Assembly (NCBI GenBank): GCA_012840485.1
Contig: DULG01000019.1
Span: 186,001-250,000, forward strand
Reading direction: 5' to 3'
Source of the DNA: Clostridia bacterium
GTDB taxonomy: Bacteria; Bacillota; Thermoanaerobacteria; Thermoanaerobacterales; Thermoanaerobacteraceae
Length of the DNA stretch: 64,000 bases
Shown: positions 1 to 8,851 of the stretch, one piece after another
How the letters are laid out: the number at the start of each line of letters is the position of its first letter
Position numbering within the stretch: the stretch's first letter is position 1
Notes under the pieces: generated by a model
The model's input: the letters and a program-made list of their open reading frames with translations, nothing else
Database searches by the model: none
What the model was told of the DNA's origin: nothing
Translations under genes and position numbers: made by a program

Positions 1-110
1 GAAACACTCTTTATTATGCTGGAAAATTCTCTACCCTATTATTTTTATTAGAAGAACTAAACAAAAAATATAAGACTTTAGGAGAACTGATAAAATCAGT
101 TTCCGAATAA
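1..110 (+). CDS. C-terminal end of an unidentified protein (partial)
   Basis: An open plus-strand frame enters from the left edge and runs to a TAA at 108-110, giving about 35 residues ending GELIKSVSE. It is too short for the ORF track. The translation looks protein-like (amphipathic, Leu/Lys/Glu-rich) and I see no competing minus-strand gene here. Its stop would overlap the 3' end of the minus-strand DUF3866 gene by 15 bp, in convergent arrangement. I cannot name the family. An AT-rich chance frame of this length is possible. Confidence 0.4.
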   Translation, partial: NTLYYAGKFSTLLFLLEELNKKYKTLGELIKSVSE

Positions 111-1172
111 TTTAGAAGACACATATAAGGCTGCAGCCCCACAAGCATTAAAAAAATCCGGCTCATTTTCATAATCCCTTCCCATTGTTGTCATTTTAAA
201 TCCAGATTCTTCGATATATCTTTTAGTGATAGAAGAATCTATAAATTCTATTGTAAATCGTGAAAACACCGGATTTAAAGATATCTGGTCTTTTACTAAT
301 TCTTCTTTTTTCTTCTCCATTGTAGGAAAAACTACAACACAGGAACTATTACACAGTTCTAAAACAGTCATAGTATGGTGACTAATTCCCTGATGTCTCT
401 CTCTTTTATCATTAAACCCAATTCTCGGAATTAGCACAGGTTTACCTCCTAATTTATTTACAGCATCTATTATATGAGCTTGATCTACTCCCGAAAACCC
501 ATATTTAGTACCTGTTCCAACTATTCCCGGTCCCATCGCTACTATCACCACATCTGTTTTTAACACTTCCTTTGAACCTATCAAAGCAGTATAAACATTT
601 ATACACTCATAGTCTCCTCCAAAAGCATGGCCAATTGTAATCGTGTTATCTATTATTCCCCTCATTTTAAGTTCAAAAATCGTCTTGCTAAAACTAATAG
701 GTAGACATCCTCCATCTGTCATCACATATGTAATTTTTAATTTTGGATTTATACTTTTTAACACTAAAGCTACAGGAGCCACCATGCTGTGGAGCTCGCC
801 AACTATTACAGGTAAACCTTCTAAGCTTTTGAAATTTTCAAAAACAGTATGATAAGGACTGTTTTGCTCCTCCATAGTCAACACATTTATCTGAAAAGGC
901 GTATATCTCAATTTCATAATATGCCCATTTCCCACAGCATCGTATTCAGAGTATTTGAGATTTACAAGTATAAAGTCATAGCCACCTGTTCCAAGACTTA
1001 AAAGCCGAGCAGTGCGATTAACATAAACCTTATCCCCTATTTCTATTTTCCCCGTCACATCCTCATAATTTAAAGCCAATGCTTTTTCTTTTTCTGACTC
1101 AACCTCTACAATAGTTATACCTTCTCTTTGTGATACAATTTTACTCACCTTACCAAGATAAATGCTAATCAC
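96..1172 (-). CDS. DUF3866 family protein
   Basis: A protein of about 358 aa that I recognise as DUF3866, a family without an established function that occurs in Firmicutes and Actinobacteria. It has several glycine-rich segments (GPGIVGTGTKYGFSG, VMTDGGCLPISF) but no catalytic motif I can name. The ORF track starts it at 1232, which would overlap the upstream gene by 59 bp. I prefer the GTG at 1172: it is preceded by GGAAG at 9 nt and begins 1 nt after the stop of the MraY-like gene, giving a normal translational junction. It is the last gene of the spo0A-downstream envelope cluster in this window. Confidence 0.75.
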   Translation of the reverse strand: MISIYLGKVSKIVSQREGITIVEVESEKEKALALNYEDVTGKIEIGDKVYVNRTARLLSLGTGGYDFILVNLKYSEYDAVGNGHIMKLRYTPFQINVLTMEEQNSPYHTVFENFKSLEGLPVIVGELHSMVAPVALVLKSINPKLKITYVMTDGGCLPISFSKTIFELKMRGIIDNTITIGHAFGGDYECINVYTALIGSKEVLKTDVVIVAMGPGIVGTGTKYGFSGVDQAHIIDAVNKLGGKPVLIPRIGFNDKRERHQGISHHTMTVLELCNSSCVVVFPTMEKKKEELVKDQISLNPVFSRFTIEFIDSSITKRYIEESGFKMTTMGRDYENEPDFFNACGAAALYVSSKLFGN

Positions 1173-1173
1173 T

Positions 1174-1998
1174 TTAACTTTCTTCCCTTCTTCCCAACTT
1201 ATCGAAATAATTAAAAACTTTGTCCTTTTCAATTAAAGCAGTTAAAGAATATTTTTCTGTAAAAATATGTAATAAAATTAGCAACGCCAGTATTATCAAC
1301 CTGCCATATAAATCAAAAATAAGAATACTGCTTATTCCTAAAGACATCCCCAACACATTTGATCCAGTATCCCCCATCATCACCTTTGCTTTTAAATCCT
1401 CTGGCAAATACACTGCAAGAATCATGACAAGCAAGGCTAAAAAAGAAGGGTGCATTTCCCCGATTACCAGAAAAATTAAAGAAATAACTAAAAAGGTTTT
1501 TCCGCACCTTCCTGGTCGCAAGTCTACAAGGTTTAAGAAATTCGTAAAAAGAGCAATTATCAAGGTATTTATAAATAATTCCTCTATATTATTTTTCCCT
1601 ACATTAAAACTTATAAAAAAAGCAATAAAAATACCTGCTAAAGCCTTTAAACCGCCAGTAGTAGGCTTCCCCTTTAAAAGCATAGTTATATGCCCTTTTA
1701 AACCTCTTACACTTCTATCTCCTAATATATCATCTATAAAACCAACAAAAGAAATTAAAGATAGACTTAATAAAACAACTTCTTGATATTCTACACTAAT
1801 TCCTAGCCCATTGAGAAGCACAATTGACATAAATAAAGCAGGAACAAATACAATTCCTCCACAAACAGGTATCATATTTTTTTTGTAGTTTTCTTTTAAG
1901 CATAAAGGTTTATCTATAATTTTGTAAAAAAATTTTTTTGCTATAAAAGCTATTACTAAAGAAACCGGTATCGCAATCCAAAACACTATCTCACCCAC
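1174..1998 (-). CDS. MraY/WecA-like phospho-sugar transferase, membrane protein
   Basis: A 274-aa polytopic membrane protein of the glycosyltransferase-4 (MraY/WecA) superfamily, which moves a sugar-1-phosphate from a UDP-sugar to a polyprenyl phosphate. The superfamily aspartates are visible in GFIDDILGD, followed by NFLNLVDLRPGRCGK and MMGDTGSNVLG. It is shorter than true MraY (about 320 aa), so it is probably a paralogue for a secondary envelope glycan rather than the peptidoglycan enzyme. The GTG at 1998 lacks a good ribosome site; a GTG four codons later (1986) has GGTGA just upstream and may be the real start. It follows a family-2 glycosyltransferase gene by 5 nt, consistent with a joint lipid-linked sugar pathway (inference). 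Confidence 0.8.
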   Translation of the reverse strand: MGEIVFWIAIPVSLVIAFIAKKFFYKIIDKPLCLKENYKKNMIPVCGGIVFVPALFMSIVLLNGLGISVEYQEVVLLSLSLISFVGFIDDILGDRSVRGLKGHITMLLKGKPTTGGLKALAGIFIAFFISFNVGKNNIEELFINTLIIALFTNFLNLVDLRPGRCGKTFLVISLIFLVIGEMHPSFLALLVMILAVYLPEDLKAKVMMGDTGSNVLGMSLGISSILIFDLYGRLIILALLILLHIFTEKYSLTALIEKDKVFNYFDKLGRREES

Positions 1999-2003
1999 TA
2001 TTT

Positions 2004-2684
2004 TTAATTATTTCTTGAAAACAACTTATACACTAATACTTTTAGTATATCCCAAAACTGCTTACCTCTGTGCAGGAAGCCTTTCAAGTTTCTCCCTGTA
2101 ACAGAGTGCGTCATATTCACTTCTACTTCTTTTATTTTGTATCCTTTCTTTAATATATCTATTGTCATACCAACTTCTATCCCAAAGCCTTTATAAAAAG
2201 TTTTTAAACTCTCTAAAACCTCTTTTTTAAAAGCCCTTTGACCTGACAAGACAGATTCAATTTCATATCCTGTAAAGTATTTTACTCCTTTTCTGGCTAA
2301 AGTTTTAACAAGCCCAAATCCAGCTTTTATATTTATTTTTGGAAACTTGGCAATTGTGACATCTGTTTCTCCATTAAGAACAGGTAATATAAGTTTTTTT
2401 ACTTCTCTAGAGGAAAGGCCCACATCTGCATCTAAAAAAACTATCACATCATTTTTAGTGTATTTTAAACCCTCCTTTAGAGCTGTTCCTTTGCCAACAT
2501 TTTTTTTCATATTTACTATTTTAGCTCCTGTTTTTTTAGCCTTATCAGCCGTATCATCAGTAGAACCATCATTTATTACAATGATCTCATCAATTTCTTC
2601 GATGCCTTCCAATCCCTTTATTGTATCAATTATTCTATTTCCTTCATTATAAGCCGGTATTAAAATACTAACTTTTTTATCCAT
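2004..2684 (-). CDS. Family 2 glycosyltransferase
   Basis: A 226-aa GT-A fold glycosyltransferase. The N-terminus SILIPAYNEGNRI is the nucleotide-sugar entry motif and VIFLDADVGL carries the DXD-type metal site; an SGQRAF segment resembles polyprenol-phosphate-mannose/glucose synthases. There are no clear membrane helices, so it probably acts at the cytoplasmic face. The ORF track uses a GTG at 2693 that overlaps the upstream gene. The ATG at 2684 has AAAGGTG six nt upstream and is preferred. It lies directly between the steB-like gene and the MraY-like gene, and these three probably form one envelope operon. Confidence 0.85.
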   Translation of the reverse strand: MDKKVSILIPAYNEGNRIIDTIKGLEGIEEIDEIIVINDGSTDDTADKAKKTGAKIVNMKKNVGKGTALKEGLKYTKNDVIVFLDADVGLSSREVKKLILPVLNGETDVTIAKFPKINIKAGFGLVKTLARKGVKYFTGYEIESVLSGQRAFKKEVLESLKTFYKGFGIEVGMTIDILKKGYKIKEVEVNMTHSVTGRNLKGFLHRGKQFWDILKVLVYKLFSRNN

Positions 2685-2689
2685 TCTTA

Positions 2690-3604
2690 TCACCTTTTTA
2701 GATTAGTACCAGAAGTCCCAGAACTCACAAAAGAATCAGGCATCAGGTTCACTGCGCTTTGTTTAATTCCATAATTACCCTCTTTGCCTTCCATTACCAT
2801 TATAAGAGATGTTTGCCCTATTATATCCTCCACATTATCTATTGTAGAAATATGTTGCCTTTTATAAGCATCAATATATGAATACTTGGCATCACTTTGT
2901 TCAACACCCACAATGGGAATATTTAATAATTTCACTTGCTTTATAATTGGAATATCTATAGTTGTAACATTGTTATCCTTGTTATTGCTTCCTCCTGCTA
3001 TGATTACAAAATCTGTGTTACCCAAAACCCCTGTAAAATCTATATAACCGTTGCTTTTTAGATAATTTATTAGATCCATATCTTGTCCTGTGACAATTGC
3101 ATTGGCCAATTTTGAAGATACAAATTCATTCAAATTTTTTTCCTCCACTTTAACCCCATATCTGCTAAAGAGAAAATTTATTAAATTTTGTTTGTCTAGT
3201 TCACTTCCCATATTGAAACTTTCTTTTATTACGGTAATAGACTCTATAGTGGCACCTGCTTTTAGTAAAGCATTCCTCATTCCAGAATATACAAACTCAT
3301 TGGTGGTCTCAATGATAGCCACTTTAACTCCAATCAACCTATTAGCCACCAGCTCTGGAAAAATAATTTGATTATATTGATTATAATACCCCATTTGTGT
3401 ATTTAATTCTTGAATAGTGTTTTTTAAATTATTATTCTCCGCCTGCAACTCTTTAAACTTTTGTTCTAATTCATTTATGATTGCCGTCTGTTGCTCTGAA
3501 AAGATTTTTTGACCATCTAACATAAAACCTATAAAAATGCCAATTCCTAAAGCTACAAAAATAGAAGCAATAGTCAAAACGTAGTATTTAATGTTTATAT
3601 TCAT
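2690..3604 (-). CDS. steB: SteB/MctB-like membrane-anchored protein (copper transporter family)
   Basis: A 304-aa protein with one N-terminal membrane helix (about residues 6-28), a coiled coil (about 35-70, EQKFKELQAENNNL) and an extracytoplasmic domain. It matches the family of mycobacterial MctB and corynebacterial SteB. Despite the copper-transporter label, SteB in Corynebacterium acts with SteA in septal peptidoglycan remodelling. The start at 3604 has AGGAGG at 6 nt; the longer ORF-track start at 3619 has no such support. It follows steA directly, the same pairing as in Actinobacteria. Division rather than metal transport is the better inference here. Confidence 0.75.
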   Translation of the reverse strand: MNINIKYYVLTIASIFVALGIGIFIGFMLDGQKIFSEQQTAIINELEQKFKELQAENNNLKNTIQELNTQMGYYNQYNQIIFPELVANRLIGVKVAIIETTNEFVYSGMRNALLKAGATIESITVIKESFNMGSELDKQNLINFLFSRYGVKVEEKNLNEFVSSKLANAIVTGQDMDLINYLKSNGYIDFTGVLGNTDFVIIAGGSNNKDNNVTTIDIPIIKQVKLLNIPIVGVEQSDAKYSYIDAYKRQHISTIDNVEDIIGQTSLIMVMEGKEGNYGIKQSAVNLMPDSFVSSGTSGTNLKR

Positions 3605-3615
3605 AAAAATCCTCC

Positions 3616-4737
3616 TCAAAAGCCGATTAAAAGGCGAATTCTAAGTTCCAAAAGCTTTATAAGTTGCTGCATAGGTGGAGAAAAATAAGCTAACACTCCA
3701 AGGGGAATTAATGCCGCCAGTATAATACTTATTATATAAGAAATTTTAAAAGTTTCACGGTACAGTTTATTTACTCCTTTAGCATCAATCAATTTTTCGC
3801 CTACTTTTAGTCGCACTAAAAAAGTGCTGGACATTCCTTTTCTTCCTTTTTCCAAAAAATCAATCATGCTAGAATGGGTACCTACTGCCACAATCAAGTC
3901 TGCACCTTTCTCAAAAGCCAAAAGCATGGCTATATCTTCACTTGTACCAGGAGCTTTAAAAATTTCCGCTTTAAGCCCTAATGCCTCAACCCTCTCTAAG
4001 CCCGGTGCCCTTCCATCGGGATATGCGTGAACAATAATTTCCTTAGCCTTTTTTAAAGCCTCATCGCTTACACTGTCCATGTCTCCAATAACTATATCAG
4101 GGACAAGTCCAAACTCCAAAAGAGCATCTGCCCCTCCATCTACTCCTATTAAAATTGGTTTTACATCGCTTATATACTGTTTGATTGTAAACAAATCCTC
4201 TTTATAATCTTTACCTCTCACAACTACTAGAACATGCCTATTTTTAAAACGGGTTTTGGTATTTGGCAATTCAACGCCACCTAAAATAAAATACTTTTCT
4301 TTTTTGGCATACTCTAATGTATTTTCTATAAATTCATCCAACTGGATTCCTATATTTTCACGGCTTTCCTGTAATTTATAGTTTATAACATCCTTTGTCA
4401 GAAGTTTTCCCCTTTTTATAAAAATTCCATCTTTATATATTTCATTGTCTATTATAGTAATTTTGTCATTTTCTTTTAGCACATCAAAAATATCTTTTCC
4501 GACGTCGTCAATAATAGGAATCCCTGCATCACATAAAATAGAGGGACCTATATTGGGATATTTGCCACTTATAGATTTATCAGCATTTATCACAGCTAAA
4601 ACCTTTTTCTCTACCAAAGATTCAGCAGCTACCTCGTCTATGTCTCTGTGGTCAATTACCGCTATTTCACCTGGATTCAATCTCTTTACCAAATTTTTAG
4701 TTCTTTTATCCATTTTAATCGTACCCGTTATTTGCAT
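3616..4737 (-). CDS. steA: SteA-like cytokinetic ring protein, thiamine pyrophosphokinase-like fold
   Basis: A 373-aa protein with an N-terminal region (TKNLVKRLNPGEIAVIDHRD) and a central thiamine-pyrophosphokinase-like nucleotide domain (IGVDGGADALLEFG, VIGDMDSVSDEAL, APGTSEDIAMLLA), ending in a membrane helix near 345-362. This is the architecture of SteA, a cytosolic-membrane partner of SteB at the division septum in Actinobacteria. The start has GGAGG upstream. A TATAAT at about 4776-4781 lies upstream, after the spo0A terminator, but I see no convincing -35. The family link is solid; the division role in a Firmicute is inference. Confidence 0.8.
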   Translation of the reverse strand: MQITGTIKMDKRTKNLVKRLNPGEIAVIDHRDIDEVAAESLVEKKVLAVINADKSISGKYPNIGPSILCDAGIPIIDDVGKDIFDVLKENDKITIIDNEIYKDGIFIKRGKLLTKDVINYKLQESRENIGIQLDEFIENTLEYAKKEKYFILGGVELPNTKTRFKNRHVLVVVRGKDYKEDLFTIKQYISDVKPILIGVDGGADALLEFGLVPDIVIGDMDSVSDEALKKAKEIIVHAYPDGRAPGLERVEALGLKAEIFKAPGTSEDIAMLLAFEKGADLIVAVGTHSSMIDFLEKGRKGMSSTFLVRLKVGEKLIDAKGVNKLYRETFKISYIISIILAALIPLGVLAYFSPPMQQLIKLLELRIRLLIGF

Positions 4738-4804
4738 AGAAGTTCCTCCATATTACAACATGGATTACCTTTATTATTATAACACAAAAAAAATTTACAT
4801 AAAA

Positions 4805-4848
4805 TAAAAAAAAGCGGTATGGTGTTACACCCTTTATCCCGCTTTCAT
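4805..4848 (-). terminator. Intrinsic terminator at the 3' end of spo0A
   Basis: Read on the minus strand, AAGCGG and GGTGT pair with ACACC and CCGCTT in a two-part stem, followed directly by TTTTTTTATTTTA. The hairpin overlaps the last codons and the TAA of spo0A, so the stop is inside the stem. It separates spo0A from the steA operon. Confidence 0.8.
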
Positions 4849-5616
4849 CCCCAACCTTAACTTGTCAGCAATAAGCGCAATAAATTCACTATTTGTCGGT
4901 TTTCCCTTTTCATCATTTATAGTATATCCGAAAAGGTCATTTAAAACTTCTGTTTTTCCTCTGCTCCATGCTACCTCTATCGCATGTCTTATAGCCCTTT
5001 CCACTCTACTGGGGGTAGTATTGTATTTTTCGGCAATTTTAGGATATAGCATTTTAGTCACAGAATTTAAATACTCCATATTGCTTATAACAAGAGATAT
5101 AGCATCTCTTAAATACATATACCCTTTTATATGGGCTGGCACTCCCACTTCATGAATGATCTCTGTAATCATCGCTTCTAAATCGTAATTTTTCTTTGCC
5201 TTTACGACAGGAAAGACGGTCTTTGAAACTACATCTAAATCTGGCTCAATGAGTTCAGAAATTCTTTTAGATAGCATCTCCAAATCAAAGGGTTTTAAAA
5301 TATAATAATCTGCCCCTAGTGCAATAGCGCGTTGGGTTATTTTTTCTTGCCCTACTGCGGATAAAATTAAAATTTTAGGTTTTTTTAATTGCTCTGCATT
5401 TATCTTTTCTAAAACTCCAATGCCGTCTAAATAGGGCATTATTATATCTAAAATTAACAGATCTGGCGATTGATTTTTTATCAACTCAACCGCTTGATTA
5501 CCATCATTAGCAACCCCTACCACCTCAATATTCTCCTGAGTAGATAGGTATTCAGCTAAAATAGTAGCAAATTCTTTATTATCATCCGCTATTCCTACTT
5601 TAATTTTCTTAACCAA
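4834..5616 (-). CDS. spo0A: Stage 0 sporulation master regulator Spo0A
   Basis: A 260-aa response regulator. The receiver domain (1-125) has the acidic pair D11/D12, phospho-acceptor D57 in LLILDIIMP and K108 in YILKPFD. The C-terminal DNA-binding domain carries the invariant Spo0A recognition helix [18 protein letters not shown]. Phosphorylated Spo0A switches the cell into sporulation. The start is TTG at 5616 with GGGAGG 8 nt upstream. It lies directly downstream of spoIVB, the order usual in endospore formers, and has its own sigma-H-type promoter and its own terminator. Identification is essentially certain. Confidence 0.98.
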   Translation of the reverse strand: MVKKIKVGIADDNKEFATILAEYLSTQENIEVVGVANDGNQAVELIKNQSPDLLILDIIMPYLDGIGVLEKINAEQLKKPKILILSAVGQEKITQRAIALGADYYILKPFDLEMLSKRISELIEPDLDVVSKTVFPVVKAKKNYDLEAMITEIIHEVGVPAHIKGYMYLRDAISLVISNMEYLNSVTKMLYPKIAEKYNTTPSRVERAIRHAIEVAWSRGKTEVLNDLFGYTINDEKGKPTNSEFIALIADKLRLGMKAG

Positions 5617-5654
5617 TTATTTAACCTCCCATTGCTAATATTAGTATATAATAT

Positions 5655-5683
5655 TTATTCTACATAATATTTGAATTTCCTTC
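5655..5683 (-). promoter_or_regulatory. Sigma-H-type promoter of spo0A
   Basis: On the minus strand GAAGGAAAT (5675-5683) and GTAGAATAA (5655-5663) are separated by 11 nt. Both match the Bacillus sigma-H consensus RNAGGAWWW / RNNGAATWW at every position. It sits in the gap between spoIVB and spo0A, about 40-65 bp before the TTG start. Sigma-H control of spo0A is established in Bacillus. I see no clear 0A box in the same gap. Confidence 0.8.
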
Positions 5684-5700
5684 TTTTTCCCAAAAATTTT

Positions 5701-7014
5701 TTAGTTGTTTGTAAAAACCTGTTTATTATTAAGCAAAGTATTCATCTCGTTAAGCATCCATTCAGCATAGACAGCATATCCTTTTGTAGGGTCATTCACA
5801 AAAACATGAGTAATTGCTCCCACTAATTTGCCATCCTGAATGATAGGACTGCCACTCATCCCTTGTATTATCCCCCCTGTCTTTTTTAACAAATCCTTGT
5901 CCACAATTTTTACTATCATGCTTTTAGGACTAGGAGTTTCTTGATAGGCCTTTTTAATGATTTCCACATCAAATTCCCTTATGCCACTATTATCAATTGT
6001 AGCCAATATCTTAGCTGGTCCTTCTTTTATTTGACTTTGATAAGCTATAGGAATTTCTCCATACAATTCATTTTTAAAATCCGTATACATGTTACCATAA
6101 ATCCCAAATTGGGTGTTTTTTAATATATTCCCTATTGTATCAATTTCTTCTATAAAAATCCCCTTCAATTCTCCCGGTTTGCTTCTTTTACCTTGGTCAA
6201 CAGAAGTAATCCGTGAATTCATTATTTCTCCATTTTCTACCGATAGCATGTGACCGGTATCTATATCAGTTATAGCATGCCCTAAAGCTCCATACGTGTT
6301 ACTAGCAGGATAATAAAAGGTCAAGGTACCTATTCCAGCAGTATGATCTCTTACCCAAAGGCCTATTCTGTATTGTTTATCTTCTTTTGATTTTACAGGA
6401 TAAATTGCAGTATAAAAGATATTGTTCTTTCTGTTTATTTTTATCTTCAGAGCTTTTCCCTGTAATCGATTAGCAATTTTAGTGATGTCTTCTGCTTGCT
6501 TTATCTCTACTCCGCTGACTTCTAATATTATATCACCTATCTGTATCTTACCCTGCTTATAGGGACTATAAACTTTACCATCTTCCCCCATTATATCTGA
6601 ATAACCTACTACTAATACGCCTTTCGTGTTTAACTTAACTCCAATAGCCTGTCCTCCCGGGACTACCTTTACAGTAGGAACGATGTCAACACTTATATGC
6701 TTTATAGGAAATATACCAAAAAGTTTAAAATCCAAATTTACTGTGCCAGTATTGACAGCTTCTATTGTAATTGGATTTTTTAAATTCAAAATGTTTTTAT
6801 CTTCTGTCTCATTAATTTTTAAAAAGCCCTTTTTATCAGTTTGAAAACTTACTTTTATAGGTATATTAAAGTTGTAATTAACTTTTTCTCCTTGAAAAAA
6901 TTTAAAACTAGAGGGAGTTTTTGCTATATCCTGTATAGGAGTAAAATAATTTGCAAATACTAAAAAAAAGCTTAATAATATAAAAAGTAGCAATTTCAAT
7001 GGTTTTTTTGCCAT
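5701..7014 (-). CDS. spoIVB: SpoIVB signalling serine peptidase (family S55)
   Basis: A 437-aa secreted protease made in the forespore that triggers pro-sigma-K processing. Residues 7-24 form a membrane/signal segment. A PDZ domain lies around 110-205 (VGYSDIMGEDGKVYSPYKQG). The peptidase domain has His246 in GALGHAITD, Ser387 in QGMSGSPII and a candidate Asp372 in VDKD, spaced as in the Bacillus enzyme. The ATG at 7014 has GGAAG 7 nt upstream and is preferred over the ORF-track start at 7038. I see no convincing sigma-F or sigma-G promoter in the 120 bp upstream. Confidence 0.96.
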   Translation of the reverse strand: MAKKPLKLLLFILLSFFLVFANYFTPIQDIAKTPSSFKFFQGEKVNYNFNIPIKVSFQTDKKGFLKINETEDKNILNLKNPITIEAVNTGTVNLDFKLFGIFPIKHISVDIVPTVKVVPGGQAIGVKLNTKGVLVVGYSDIMGEDGKVYSPYKQGKIQIGDIILEVSGVEIKQAEDITKIANRLQGKALKIKINRKNNIFYTAIYPVKSKEDKQYRIGLWVRDHTAGIGTLTFYYPASNTYGALGHAITDIDTGHMLSVENGEIMNSRITSVDQGKRSKPGELKGIFIEEIDTIGNILKNTQFGIYGNMYTDFKNELYGEIPIAYQSQIKEGPAKILATIDNSGIREFDVEIIKKAYQETPSPKSMIVKIVDKDLLKKTGGIIQGMSGSPIIQDGKLVGAITHVFVNDPTKGYAVYAEWMLNEMNTLLNNKQVFTNN

Positions 7015-7133
7015 TATCTCACTTCCTTTTCGCAGCATAAGTTTAATCTAAAATTAACTTAACCTTTTTCAAAACTTTATATACTGTCAATATATTATCC
7101 AAGAGTAAAAGGAAGTGAGATTCAACTAAAATA

Positions 7134-8834
7134 TTAAATTTTGCTTTTAAATTGAGATGCCATCTCCAATAATTCTTTTGAATGTTCTAAAGTAGTTTGA
7201 GTGACATTTGAGCCTCCCATAATGCGGGCTAATTCTTTTATTTTTCCTTGATAGTCAAGTTTTTCAATTTTTATATAGGTTCTATCATTCTTTGTAATTT
7301 TCGAAATTACAAAATGAGTATCTGCCATAGAAGCAATTTGGGGTAAGTGAGTTACACAGATTAACTGATGTCTTTTAGAAAGATAAGCCATCTTCTCGGC
7401 TACCAATTGAGCAGTTTTACCACTTATTCCTGTATCCACTTCATCAAAAATCAAAGTTGAAATCCCATCCGCAGAAGCTAAAATAGTCTTTAATGCCAAC
7501 ATTATTCGGGAAAGCTCTCCTCCAGAAGCAATTTTGGATAATGGTTTTAATGGCTCTCCTATATTTGTAGAGATTAAAAACTCAGCCTTATCAAATCCTG
7601 TCTCCGTAGGTTCTGACATCTTCTCTATATTTATTTTAAAATAGGCGTTTGACATATTGAGCTCTTTCAATATATCATTTATCTTATTTTCAATAAATCT
7701 AGCTATTTCTCCTCTCTCTAAATGCAATTTATCTCCAATATCTACAATATCTTTCCACAACTTTTGCCTTTTTGCTTCTAATTCCTTTTGCCTCTCTTCA
7801 AAGTTTAATATATCTTCTAATTCCTTCTTTTTATTTTCTTTAAATTCCAAAATATGCTGAATTGTAGGCCCATATTTTCTTTTTAAAGAATTTATTTGAT
7901 CTAACCGTATTTCTATTTCCTCCAAGCTTCGTTGGTCAAAATCCAAACTATTTAGATAATCTCTCACTTGCAAAGCACAATCTTCTAATTCATAACCTAT
8001 ATTTTCTACCTTGTCTTTTAATGGTTTAAGTTTCTCATCTACAGAAAGAGCCGCTTCTAAATTTTTTATCACGATATGGAGATTGTCTAAAATAGAAAAA
8101 CCTTCATCACCTTCATACAGAAGTTTGTAAGCAGAATTTATAGCATTAAACAATTTTTCAAAATTTATCAGTAAGTTTCTCTTTTCTAACAATTGTATTT
8201 CTTCTTCTATACTCAAATTTGCCTTTTCAATTTCTTCAATTTGATATCGCAAAAAATCGATAGCTTCATTTTTTTCCTTTTCATCTTTGAAAAAACTAGA
8301 AATCTGTTTTTCGATATTTTTATACTGTTCTAAAAGTCTTTTAAAATTTCCTTTTAAGGTCTTAAACTCTTGGTCACCAAAATTATCTAAAATAGAAAGA
8401 TGCTTAGTATTGTCTAATAAAAATTGGTGCTCATGCTGTCCTAATATGTCTACCAAAAAAGTGCCTATTTTATTTAAAAAAGAAAGTGGAACCATCCTAC
8501 CATTTATCCTACAATAACTTCGTCCACTCGTTGTAATTTCCCTATTTATTATCAAAGTATCGTCTTCTTCTAAATTTAGACCTGTTTCTTGTAAAAGATC
8601 AGCAATTTTCTCTTTATTAGAGTCCACAAAAAATACCCCTTCTACAACAGCCTTGTCTTCGCCAGAGCGTATTATGTCTTTACTAGCTCGGCTTCCTAAA
8701 AGCAGTAAAACCGAATCAATAACTATGGATTTCCCTGCCCCTGTTTCCCCCGTCAACACATTGAATCCTTCTTCGAACTGTATTTCAGCTTTTTCTATTA
8801 GAGCTACATTCTGTATGCTAAGTGCTAAAAGCAT
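7134..8834 (-). CDS. recN: DNA repair protein RecN
   Basis: A 566-aa SMC-like ATPase acting early in double-strand-break repair. Walker A GETGAGKS is at residues 29-36, followed by a long coiled-coil middle (about 150-370), the ABC signature LSKIASGGELSRIMLALK and Walker B TLIFDEVDTGISG. The start at 8834 is supported by GGAGG 7 nt upstream. The ORF-track GTG at 8855 would overlap argR and lacks support. The neighbours argR and nadK upstream and spoIVB downstream follow the usual Firmicute arrangement. Confidence 0.97.
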   Translation of the reverse strand: MLLALSIQNVALIEKAEIQFEEGFNVLTGETGAGKSIVIDSVLLLLGSRASKDIIRSGEDKAVVEGVFFVDSNKEKIADLLQETGLNLEEDDTLIINREITTSGRSYCRINGRMVPLSFLNKIGTFLVDILGQHEHQFLLDNTKHLSILDNFGDQEFKTLKGNFKRLLEQYKNIEKQISSFFKDEKEKNEAIDFLRYQIEEIEKANLSIEEEIQLLEKRNLLINFEKLFNAINSAYKLLYEGDEGFSILDNLHIVIKNLEAALSVDEKLKPLKDKVENIGYELEDCALQVRDYLNSLDFDQRSLEEIEIRLDQINSLKRKYGPTIQHILEFKENKKKELEDILNFEERQKELEAKRQKLWKDIVDIGDKLHLERGEIARFIENKINDILKELNMSNAYFKINIEKMSEPTETGFDKAEFLISTNIGEPLKPLSKIASGGELSRIMLALKTILASADGISTLIFDEVDTGISGKTAQLVAEKMAYLSKRHQLICVTHLPQIASMADTHFVISKITKNDRTYIKIEKLDYQGKIKELARIMGGSNVTQTTLEHSKELLEMASQFKSKI

Positions 8835-8851
8835 AACAAAACCTCCAACAA

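Noticed and set aside
1220-1786. 188-aa plus-strand ORF opposite the MraY-like gene
   Set aside because: Shadow frame; the minus-strand gene has clear superfamily motifs.
7015-7133. Sigma-F/sigma-G promoter upstream of spoIVB
   Set aside because: I looked for GHATR and CATWMTA elements at proper spacing and found only partial, badly spaced matches; not reported as a feature.
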